Positions 44,956 to 52,756 of a stretch of DNA of 64,000 nt are shown in pieces (within the stretch, counting starts at the first letter, position 1; every line of letters begins with the position of its first letter). The notes beneath the pieces are model-generated. The model was not told the DNA's origin and ran no database searches. It was given only the letters and a program-made list of their open reading frames with translations. The position numbers and the translations under genes are program-made. This DNA comes from CAXBID01 sp963815305. GTDB taxonomy: Bacteria; Bacteroidota; Bacteroidia; Flavobacteriales; Flavobacteriaceae. The DNA lies in assembly GCA_963815305.1 (NCBI GenBank), contig CAWFFW010000002.1:372001-436000 (forward strand). Reading direction: 5' to 3'.

Positions 44956-46869
44956 ATGAAATTAAAAATGTACGTATCAAAATTAGAAATTGAAAACTAT
45001 CGGAGTTTTAAAGAATTCTCTATTAATTTAAAACCCTTCACCCAAGTTATAGGTGAGAATAATATTGGTAAATCGAATTTATTAGATTCTCTCGGCCTTA
45101 TTTTTAGTCAAGAAGTTTCATTCTTTAAAAGAAGAACTTTGGAAATTTCGGATTTTAACTACGATGCTATCATATCTCTTAAAAAGGATATCATAAATAC
45201 AAGTAAAGCTTCAGATAAAATATTATACCCAACTATTAAAATTAAGGCTACACTAACTGATTTTGATGAAAAGCAAGAAGCAGTTGTTACAGAATGGACA
45301 AGTAATGCCGCATTTACTGAAGCAACTCTTACATATTCTTTTGCTCCAATATCTTCTTTTAACTCTGTAGAAGAAATAGACCAACAAAGAAAATTTTTAA
45401 AAGAATATGAAGAAGAAATCGGCTCTGAAGCTTACTCAAAAATTCCAGAAAGCGAGATACTTAATCTTTTAAATTTTCCAATTTCAAAATATCATTACCG
45501 CATTTATGGAGGGAACCAAAATGAAACATTAGCAAACACTTATCATCTCAACCAACTGAAATTTGAACTTTTAGATGCACTCAGAGATGCTAAAGCCGAA
45601 TTATCTGCAAGTCGCAATAGCAGTCTATTATTTAGAGTTTTAAACGCCAATGAAGAAACAGACTATCAAGACTTAAAAAAGCAACTTGTAGGATTGCAAA
45701 AAGCGATTGAAGATAATAAAGCAATCTCTGGAATAAAGACAAGAATTTCAGAACAGCTAGATAAAATTTCGTTAAGTACAGAAAATTCAAATAATATAGT
45801 AGATCTCATTTTTTCTTTGCCAAACGTCGATGACTTACTACGTAAGCTAAGTTTAATTTATAATGATAATCCCATCAAAATTGAGCGAAATGGAACAGGA
45901 AGAAACAATCTATTGTTTATATCATTAATGCTCTCATTTATTGAAGACCCAAAACGTCTTCAATCAACCTATTTTAGAATTGTTGGACTTGAAGAGCCTG
46001 AAGCACATTTACATGCTAATCTTCAAAATCATCTTGCACAAAACTTAGAGACTCTTATCAAAGATAATGAAGGAAAGTATAGAAAAGATATCCAACTTAT
46101 TCTTACCTCACATTCAAATCATATTACAACAAAAATTGATTTCGAAAACACTGTGGTTTTGCACTATAATGACAATAAAGTCCAGCCTCACTATGTGCTT
46201 GAAGGATTTGGTGATACAGCTGAAGAAAAACGACAAATTAGTTATTTAAAAAAGTATTTAGATTCGGAAAATGTAAATCTATTCTATTCTAGAAAATTAG
46301 TATTGGTTGAAGGTATTTCTGAAAAACTGCTATTTCCTGTATTTTATAAAATACATACAGATGAAACTATAGAGCAATCATCTTGTGCAGTAGTAAATGT
46401 AAATGGTCTCGCTTTTAAAAACTTCCTTCAAATAATTAAAAATGGATTTCATACTAAATGTTTAGTATTGACTGATAGAGATACAGGAACAAAAAGTGAA
46501 CATCGTGGAGAAGCATTAAAAAAATCATATGAAACTGTTAAGGAAATTGAAGTTGAGATAACTACTTTATCCACATTTGAGAAAGATTTAATAGCCAGCA
46601 ATAATTCTGGAAATGGTAAAGATATTTTATGTTCAGTTCTAAAAACAGTTAGGCCAGTTGCGGGTAAATCTTTGGTTGACGCATTAGGCGAAAACGTCAT
46701 CGATACAGAATCCTTTTTTGCATTAATTGAGGAGTATAAAAGTGAATTTGCATTACAACTTTCCTTAAGATTAAACGAGGATAATTCAGGGTTTACTTTA
46801 CCCGATTACATTACCAGAGGTATCGACTCTATTCACCCTCCAAAATTAACATCAGATGCCAGTAAGTAA
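44956..46869 (+). CDS. gajA: GajA: OLD-family ATPase/TOPRIM nuclease of a Gabija defence system
   Basis: 637 residues. N-terminal ABC-type ATPase: LEIENYRSFKEF, Walker A GENNIGKS (33-40), signature-like region and Walker B with VGLEEPEAHLHANLQ, then LTSHSNHITTKI. The C-terminal TOPRIM domain has LVLVEGISEKLLFP (Glu) and CLVLTDRDTG (Asp-x-Asp-like). Gabija GajA is a sequence-selective nuclease held off by NTPs and activated by phage. It overlaps the helicase gene by 14 bases. Slightly longer than the well-studied ~578-residue GajA. Confidence 0.88.
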   Translation: MKLKMYVSKLEIENYRSFKEFSINLKPFTQVIGENNIGKSNLLDSLGLIFSQEVSFFKRRTLEISDFNYDAIISLKKDIINTSKASDKILYPTIKIKATLTDFDEKQEAVVTEWTSNAAFTEATLTYSFAPISSFNSVEEIDQQRKFLKEYEEEIGSEAYSKIPESEILNLLNFPISKYHYRIYGGNQNETLANTYHLNQLKFELLDALRDAKAELSASRNSSLLFRVLNANEETDYQDLKKQLVGLQKAIEDNKAISGIKTRISEQLDKISLSTENSNNIVDLIFSLPNVDDLLRKLSLIYNDNPIKIERNGTGRNNLLFISLMLSFIEDPKRLQSTYFRIVGLEEPEAHLHANLQNHLAQNLETLIKDNEGKYRKDIQLILTSHSNHITTKIDFENTVVLHYNDNKVQPHYVLEGFGDTAEEKRQISYLKKYLDSENVNLFYSRKLVLVEGISEKLLFPVFYKIHTDETIEQSSCAVVNVNGLAFKNFLQIIKNGFHTKCLVLTDRDTGTKSEHRGEALKKSYETVKEIEVEITTLSTFEKDLIASNNSGNGKDILCSVLKTVRPVAGKSLVDALGENVIDTESFFALIEEYKSEFALQLSLRLNEDNSGFTLPDYITRGIDSIHPPKLTSDASK

Positions 46870-48388
46870 ACCAACTTTAGTAATAGCTGGACCTGGTGCG
46901 GGGAAAACTCACGGAATGGTAGATGAGATAATAAAGGCTCTTCCTAATCTTGAGAACCATCGCTATATGATAGTGATTACTTATACCAATTCAGCTACTC
47001 AGAATATAAAAAAAAGACTCTCTAAGAAGATATCTCTTCCGCCAAACCTCTTTATTGGAACAACTCATTCATTTCTAAACAAGTTTATCGTCATACCCTA
47101 TTCAAGCATTAATAATCAAGGTATTAAAGGGGAAAAGTTATTTATTCAATGTGGAATTGATAATGTTTTAGAAAAACTATTTAAGAGCCAAAAAAAGCCA
47201 GACGATATCAGAGCGGTAAGCGCTATTAGAGGTAAAGTAAAACGTGCACTACTTAAAGATGGTTATATCACATATGACCAAACTCTTGCGCTTGCAGAAG
47301 AGTGCTTTAATAACAAAAAAATAAAGGAAATTACAGCTAACCGTATTCAATATCTTTTCGTAGACGAATTCCAAGACACTAACAATAAAATATATGGTGT
47401 CATTGAAGATTTAAGAAAACATAAAAAAACAATTATATATTGCGTAGGAGACCCAGAGCAATATATCCAGAGTTTTGATTCTTCAATAAGAAACTTTGAT
47501 AACCTTCCCATTTTAAAAGCTTCAAGAAGCTCTCAATATTTAACCACTCTTAACAAATCCAACAGAAGATCGGCAGAACCTATTGTGAACTTTTTAAATC
47601 ATTTCAGTCAAAGACAATATGGTTCGAAAACATTTGAACAACAAAGGATGAACTCTATGATCGGTGAAAATGTGAAGTTTATTAATAAGCCCTCAGATAT
47701 AACCACAATGTTACCTTCATTTTTTGAAATCTGTGAAATACATAATATTCCTCATATTGAAAGAGGAATAATTGCTAAAAAAAATGATATAGTAAACAAA
47801 GCTATTTCTGCTTTAAAAGGGAATGTATTATCGCCAGACAGATCAATAAATATTTCACCTATTAATGAGATTCGGGATACTTTGTTATCTGTATTAGATA
47901 CAAATCAGTCACACTATTGCGAAACCTATAATGAGACTTCTTTTGATTTGCGTGTAAAATGTGTCCAGATTATTCGAGCTATCAGAAAAGGTGAAATTAA
48001 CAATGAAAACACTTTTGTAAAATTTGTTACCGAAACTCTAAACCTGGAGGTTAAGAATCGTATTCCTTTCAAAATAGATAATTTGAGAATGAGTATTGAA
48101 GCTCAACGAAGCACAAATGCAATAATGGTTTCGAACATACATAGGTTTAAAGGTTTAGAAGTAGATGCTGTTCTAGCTGTAGCAAAAACAGAAAAGGAAC
48201 TCAACTTATGGCTAGAAACAGATACCGCAATACGTGATGCACATAATGATAAAGCAACAAGTGATTATCCTAGACTAGGATATGTAGCTTTCAGTAGAGC
48301 ACGTAAGATTTTATGTATTGGTTGCATTGAATCAATCACAGCACAAACTGTGTCTAGGTTAACTAGTTTAGGTGTGGATATAATATAA
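46856..48388 (+). CDS. gajB: GajB: UvrD-like helicase of a Gabija defence system
   Basis: 510 residues. Motif I GPGAGKT (12-18), motif Ia VITYTNSAT, motif II YLFVDEFQDTNN, motif III CVGDPEQYIQSF, and C-terminal HRFKGLEVDAVLAV and YVAFSRARKILCIG show an SF1 UvrD-type helicase. Length agrees with GajB (~490). The 14-base overlap with gajA and shared strand make a standard two-gene Gabija unit; GajB senses DNA ends and supports GajA activity. Confidence 0.88.
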   Translation: MPVSKPTLVIAGPGAGKTHGMVDEIIKALPNLENHRYMIVITYTNSATQNIKKRLSKKISLPPNLFIGTTHSFLNKFIVIPYSSINNQGIKGEKLFIQCGIDNVLEKLFKSQKKPDDIRAVSAIRGKVKRALLKDGYITYDQTLALAEECFNNKKIKEITANRIQYLFVDEFQDTNNKIYGVIEDLRKHKKTIIYCVGDPEQYIQSFDSSIRNFDNLPILKASRSSQYLTTLNKSNRRSAEPIVNFLNHFSQRQYGSKTFEQQRMNSMIGENVKFINKPSDITTMLPSFFEICEIHNIPHIERGIIAKKNDIVNKAISALKGNVLSPDRSINISPINEIRDTLLSVLDTNQSHYCETYNETSFDLRVKCVQIIRAIRKGEINNENTFVKFVTETLNLEVKNRIPFKIDNLRMSIEAQRSTNAIMVSNIHRFKGLEVDAVLAVAKTEKELNLWLETDTAIRDAHNDKATSDYPRLGYVAFSRARKILCIGCIESITAQTVSRLTSLGVDII

Positions 48389-48620
48389 TAAAAGAAGAAT
48401 TAAGAAAGTACAGATTACCTATACTTATATTAAATAAGACTTGAGTAGAATTATGAAAAGAGATTTCTTCTGTATGTCAATTTTTCACAAGTAAAGTTAT
48501 TGATTACAAACATAAAGGTTTTGTAAAACCTTTGCTTACTTTGATGTTAATAATTTTAATTAATTCTCTAGTCCTGAGACAAGAAAGCACAAAGAGTTTA
48601 TAGGTTCATAAAATTAACTT

Positions 48621-48646
48621 TAGGGCTTGAAACCAAAAGCCCCAAA
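48621..48646. terminator. hairpin between gajB and the converging defence operon
   Basis: GGGCTT (48623-48628) and AAGCCC (48637-48642) with flanking TTT/AAA form a stem five bases beyond the stop of the minus-strand gene. It can serve the minus operon (TAAAGTTAATTTT follows) and possibly gajB. Confidence 0.55.
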
Positions 48647-48650
48647 TTGA

Positions 48651-49817
48651 TTATCTCTGAACTTCTGAGCTATTAGACATTTTAGGATTTTGAAAATATC
48701 CGAATTCCTCTTGAATTTTAGTGGCATTTTTTAAAAACTCATCTGTAAGATTTGGGATGTAATGATGGCATATATCAAAAACACTTTCTCCTTTAGTATT
48801 TGAACCAATCGCTATACCAATTACATTATGAATAGACGGATTTAATTTTCTAGCAACAATGCACCTTAACTCAAGCTCTTGTTCTTTTCCTTCCCAATTT
48901 TCTTGAGTTAATGGAATAAACACGTATAGATGGTTAGCATTTTCTTGGGGTAGTAACATCCTAGCATTAGACTTTTTGTTAATTGCATCGTCTAAACATA
49001 TTCCTAACTCTATTCTATTCATCCTATTTTCTTGATTAATCAATCTAACCGCAAACTCCATATTATCTCTTCTTTCTTGACTAGTAGACTCTGTTATGTG
49101 GTAATTGAAAAGATGATTTATCATATAATCCCATATAAAACTAGGCTTAATAGTTTCTCGCCAATTATAATACTCTTGTGATGTAAGATAGCTTTCCCAC
49201 AAATCATCAGGACAAGTTAAAACATCAACGGGTTGATTAAACTCTAAAGTTGTGTCTATATAAATTGCAAGAAAATCAACCTCACAAGCAACAAGTAAAT
49301 TACAATTTTTAAGGAAATTTTCTTTTGCAAATAAATAGTTTGTGAAATCGGTAATTGTGTCCAACTCAGAAAGTATAGTTGCAGTAGATTTCTCATCAAA
49401 AATATGTACAAACTCCTCTTCATAATTTCCAATAGGAATTTGGTAATCTTTATCACTACCAAAAGCAATGGCTATTCTATAAATTACTCTTTGATCTTTG
49501 TCAGGCAGTTGAATAGATGTCTTTCTATCCTTTAGAAGGATACAATCTACAGAATTCAAGTGTCGTTCAGCTCCTTTTATCTGATTTATGGAGCTTTCGA
49601 TTGCTTTCTTCGACCAACGCTTTTGCTGTATTTCTTGATTTTTATGTTCTGAAAACTTGATGTCTTTTACAGATATAATAATGACAGTATTAGCACATAC
49701 TACAAGTAAATCGCAAAGTTCTTTTCCGTTTTTCCCGATTGGATTTGGAAAGCTCCAAAACGGCAAGAAAGATATTCTGCATAAATGTGCTATATACTTT
49801 TCTGAAGGTGTCATCAT
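48651..49817 (-). CDS. putative PD-(D/E)xK-like nuclease, last gene of the Wadjet operon
   Basis: 388 residues, no leader or membrane segment. The N-terminal ~55 residues carry GKELCDLLVVCANTVIIISV then K: E33, D36 and S49-x-K51 on successive strands, the pattern of a restriction-endonuclease-like (NERD-like) fold. Later parts (VHIFDEKSTATILSELDTIT, YIDTTLEFNQPVDVLTCPDD) are not recognised. The ATG at 49817 overlaps the TGA of the upstream -1-frame HEPN segment (ATGA), so it is translationally coupled to it. A nuclease role is inference from the motif and the defence context. Confidence 0.6.
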   Translation of the reverse strand: MMTPSEKYIAHLCRISFLPFWSFPNPIGKNGKELCDLLVVCANTVIIISVKDIKFSEHKNQEIQQKRWSKKAIESSINQIKGAERHLNSVDCILLKDRKTSIQLPDKDQRVIYRIAIAFGSDKDYQIPIGNYEEEFVHIFDEKSTATILSELDTITDFTNYLFAKENFLKNCNLLVACEVDFLAIYIDTTLEFNQPVDVLTCPDDLWESYLTSQEYYNWRETIKPSFIWDYMINHLFNYHITESTSQERRDNMEFAVRLINQENRMNRIELGICLDDAINKKSNARMLLPQENANHLYVFIPLTQENWEGKEQELELRCIVARKLNPSIHNVIGIAIGSNTKGESVFDICHHYIPNLTDEFLKNATKIQEEFGYFQNPKMSNSSEVQR

Positions 49818-50254
49818 ATTTTAACAAGGCCTTTACCTTTAACTTTTTTCTCACTGATATAAGAATATACTTTAGGTAGATTAACAATATGACCAGAGAA
49901 TCCAGAGGCTTTTAAAAGTAAAATCGCAGTAAGCTTATGCACAATCATTCTGATATGAAATAACCCTTTGAACTCAGCTTCATAGTCTAGGCTATTTGAT
50001 AAAAAATCGTCACCGTGTAAAAATTTATTACGGTCAATAAATACTGCATCAGATTCATCTTGACTTAGTTTATAATTGAACTTATCAAAAGGTTCAGAAA
50101 GTTTTTTGTTGTTCGTCCCACGATTAAGTGCATCTAATTTTGAACATATTCGGGCGTAGTTAGCTTTATATGCTTTTAAATCTGCTTCAGATAGATTTTT
50201 AGGCTCATTATCTCTTTTTAATTGGTTGACTTCTTTTTTAGCGTTATAGGTAAT
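49814..50254 (-). other. HEPN-like segment in the -1 frame, reached from the gene at 50218-51363
   Basis: 146 codons open in the -1 frame from the A7 tract (50260-50254) to TGA at 49814. There is no ATG, GTG or TTG in this frame before the motif, so it cannot be a normal separate gene. The residues include ARICSKLDALNRGTN, then IDRNKFLHG: R-N-x-x-x-H is the R-x4-H ribonuclease motif of HEPN domains, followed by helical FHIRMIVHKLTAILLL. Joined to the first 370 residues of the upstream frame the product would be ~516 residues. See findings for frameshift versus indel. Confidence 0.6.
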
Positions 50255-51363
50255 TTTTTTAGTGCTTTTGCTATTTCAGTCTCTTCTATAAGTGTTGATT
50301 CTCCTTTGTCATTTTCAGCAAACATTTTCGATATATTTTCCAATGCAACAAATAGGGAAGGTACTTTTAATTCTAAGGTGTTGGAGTGACTATTAATTAA
50401 TATTATTATAGATCTTAATACCTGTCCATTAGAATTAATCAAAGAGCAGAGGTTTGAATAGTTCTCCGTAGGGAATTCATTCAAATATTCTAAAGAGGTA
50501 TTACGATTAACTCTTTGAAGTACACCATTTTTATCTTTTTCAATTTTCATTTCTTGAAACTTCATATACTTATGTGGACTTACTGTATGAAGCTCAAAAC
50601 CTTTTAAATTACTTTTTGTATAATCTATAGTTTTTATTCCTAGTGGATTTTCAAACTTATTATAATTATAAGAGAAAATATACCCTTCTCCACCAAAGTA
50701 TTTACCCTTTAAAAAGGCATAAGTCATTAAAATAGAATTACAAACTCTGGTGAATTCATCGTAACTAATTTTGGATTGAGAATCTATACCTAGAAAAGTT
50801 TCTTCTTTCTTTTTGACGGTATAAAAATGATATTCTTGTGAGTCTATGCTTAATTTGATGAGTATGTCTGGACTGTTAAGACTATCTATCTGTATGCACC
50901 AACTGGGTTGGAAATCTCTCATTAAAATGGTTGCATCCTTTATTGGAAGTAATAGTCGGTAATACTTCTTTTTTTTATAATGAGTTTTACTTTTGTTAGA
51001 AATAGAGTGAATATTTGAAATGACTTTTTTGGTGATTGAACTATTTGTCGCCGTTGGATCATCAAAATTTGGAAAAGAAATATGTTTTGGTATAATATGC
51101 TTTCCTAATATGTAATAGTCAATATCAGTACAACTTAGTTTTATTTCGGTTTCAGCTTTTATTTTATAATCTGCTCCTTGCATTTTTTTAGTTATGTATG
51201 GATCTGGCTCTAAGGTGATATTATCAATAAAAGATATATTACAATTTAGGTTTGTATAGGGATGTTTGGGTGATGTGTCTACCGATAGGATACCATTACG
51301 ATCTGTCTTAAGCAGTTCTAGAAGCTTAAGATTGGGAGCTATTAGTTTATTGATTATTGCCAT
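50218..51363 (-). CDS. unrecognised protein downstream of jetD; N-terminal part of a HEPN fusion
   Basis: 381 residues in the annotated frame. Mostly beta-rich N-terminal part (NLNCNISFIDNITLEP, IKAETEIKLSCTDIDYYILG, YYRLLLPIKDATILMRDF, EYHFYTVKKKEETFLG) followed by a helical part from residue ~205, a layout reminiscent of ApeA-type HEPN proteins though no family signature is visible here. The frame ends 36 bases after an A-AAA-AAA slippery string (CTA AAA AAA in frame, codons 368-370); the -1 frame then continues as a HEPN-like domain. It starts 8 bases after the jetD stop. Confidence 0.6.
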   Translation of the reverse strand: MAIINKLIAPNLKLLELLKTDRNGILSVDTSPKHPYTNLNCNISFIDNITLEPDPYITKKMQGADYKIKAETEIKLSCTDIDYYILGKHIIPKHISFPNFDDPTATNSSITKKVISNIHSISNKSKTHYKKKKYYRLLLPIKDATILMRDFQPSWCIQIDSLNSPDILIKLSIDSQEYHFYTVKKKEETFLGIDSQSKISYDEFTRVCNSILMTYAFLKGKYFGGEGYIFSYNYNKFENPLGIKTIDYTKSNLKGFELHTVSPHKYMKFQEMKIEKDKNGVLQRVNRNTSLEYLNEFPTENYSNLCSLINSNGQVLRSIIILINSHSNTLELKVPSLFVALENISKMFAENDKGESTLIEETEIAKALKKLPITLKKKSTN

Positions 51364-51371
51364 TAGATATT

Positions 51372-52304
51372 CTATGAATTAATATTTTCAATCATTCTTT
51401 TAAGGTTGTTTCCTTCTTCAGTAATCCAATGATTTTTACGTATTAATTCTTTAATACGAGCTATGTCTCTTTCTGAATATAAGTCTTTTATTAAACCAGA
51501 TAAATTATCAGGATTATCAGAATCCTTCCAATGACTTTTATGATCTGTATCTTTTATACTTCTAGAAATCCCATCGGGATGTAAAAGTTCTATATCTGGA
51601 ATTATGTTTTTTACCATTTGATATATTTCTAATCCATCTTTATCCCAATCTGCTGAGTAATAAATAGACAATCCTCTTCTTAATTCATAAGTGTATTTTA
51701 ACTTTGGAACATTTTTACCACCAGCATACCAGAGTTCATACCCATTTTCTCTTGGTAATTTATCTCTGTTTAAAAAATTCCCGTTCTCACATAGAATAAT
51801 AAGTTTTGGATCATAGCATTGTAAAACGTACAAGAACTGTTGGCTTTTATTATCTACAAGTTTTATATTAAAAATAGAATTGATGGCGTCGACAAGTGAA
51901 GGATGCTTATCTAAATACTTTTCATTTTTAAAAAACATTAGTGAAAAACCTTTTACACTCTCTTGAGCTTCTACAAGATCCGCTTTTAGTTTTTTTAGAC
52001 TTCCATCTTTAATACCTTCTTTAAAGTCTATTAGTAATTTTATATCGTTTTCTTCAAACCTAAGTTGAGGCTTCAATAGGTTTTCACTATCTAAAAAAGT
52101 ATTATAGTGCTTGTATTTTTCTAGATACTTATTTTCATAGACCTCTATAAAATCTTGATTTCGACTAAATGTTTTTCTATTACGCTTAATTTCTAAAGCT
52201 GTCTCGTGATTTTTAAAAACGGGACTTTTACTTATTGTCTTATTCAGTTTTACTTCTCCAGTCTCATACAGTTTGTGTAGTGCCTTTATTTCTATCCAAT
52301 TCAT
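51372..52304 (-). CDS. jetD: JetD: Wadjet TOPRIM-type nuclease subunit
   Basis: 310 residues. The C-terminal third shows the DUF2220 TOPRIM core: KLIILCENGNFLNRD (Glu) and LSIYYSADWDKDGLEIYQMV (D-x-D-x-D-G), related to topoisomerase VI subunit A. The N-terminal part is helical. JetD cleaves DNA extruded by the JetABC SMC complex. The ATG overlaps the TGA of the jetC 3' segment (ATGA). Shorter than many JetD proteins (~380-400). Confidence 0.82.
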   Translation of the reverse strand: MNWIEIKALHKLYETGEVKLNKTISKSPVFKNHETALEIKRNRKTFSRNQDFIEVYENKYLEKYKHYNTFLDSENLLKPQLRFEENDIKLLIDFKEGIKDGSLKKLKADLVEAQESVKGFSLMFFKNEKYLDKHPSLVDAINSIFNIKLVDNKSQQFLYVLQCYDPKLIILCENGNFLNRDKLPRENGYELWYAGGKNVPKLKYTYELRRGLSIYYSADWDKDGLEIYQMVKNIIPDIELLHPDGISRSIKDTDHKSHWKDSDNPDNLSGLIKDLYSERDIARIKELIRKNHWITEEGNNLKRMIENINS

Positions 52305-52756
52305 TTAGTAGCCTTTCTTTTTAAATACCCCTGTAACTGTTCGTTTTTATAGTTTGTTTTAAAGCTACTATTAGGAATGGGATAATTACGATTTTTGTCT
52401 GTTTTACCTTCAAGAAGTTGATGCAAATACCAACCATCTTCTGTATTAGAACCAAATGGCTCTGGTGTCATTGTTATAATTTGATAACCATATTTTTGAG
52501 CAATTTGAGGGAAGGTGTTGAAATTGTCATCATCTAAATTAGATACTTCCTCCAGTATTAAAAATCGTAAACCGTCTCTTTTTTCTTTGGATGTTATAGA
52601 CAACCTGCCAATACCCAAGAGAACTCTAGCTGTATAACTCTCTCCTGTACTACCAGGATATTCTTTACCGTCGCTATCCTTAAATTCTGTTTTGAGAGTG
52701 AAGTACGTTTTGGGGTCTAAAAGATCAGAAAACTCTATGTTTTTGGAATAACCAGA
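52301..52756 (-). CDS. jetC: JetC, C-terminal ATPase segment, out of frame with the rest
   Basis: About 151 residues from the frameshift point to the stop. SGYSKNIEFSDLLDPKTYF leads to the ABC signature GSTGESYTARVLLGIGRLS and Walker B FLILEEVSNLDDDN, then IITMTPEP. These complete the SMC head begun at the N-terminus of the 52725-55496 frame. The only candidate start in this frame is TTG at 52783, and residues encoded before 52757 (KKRLRIS) are out-of-frame noise. It depends on the upstream frame for a complete protein. Confidence 0.8.
   Translation of the reverse strand, partial: SGYSKNIEFSDLLDPKTYFTLKTEFKDSDGKEYPGSTGESYTARVLLGIGRLSITSKEKRDGLRFLILEEVSNLDDDNFNTFPQIAQKYGYQIITMTPEPFGSNTEDGWYLHQLLEGKTDKNRNYPIPNSSFKTNYKNEQLQGYLKRKATK

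Noticed and set aside
49690..49887. 65-codon minus-strand frame overlapping the nuclease start
   Set aside because: Overlaps two better-supported frames (HEPN segment and nuclease) and shows no coding character.
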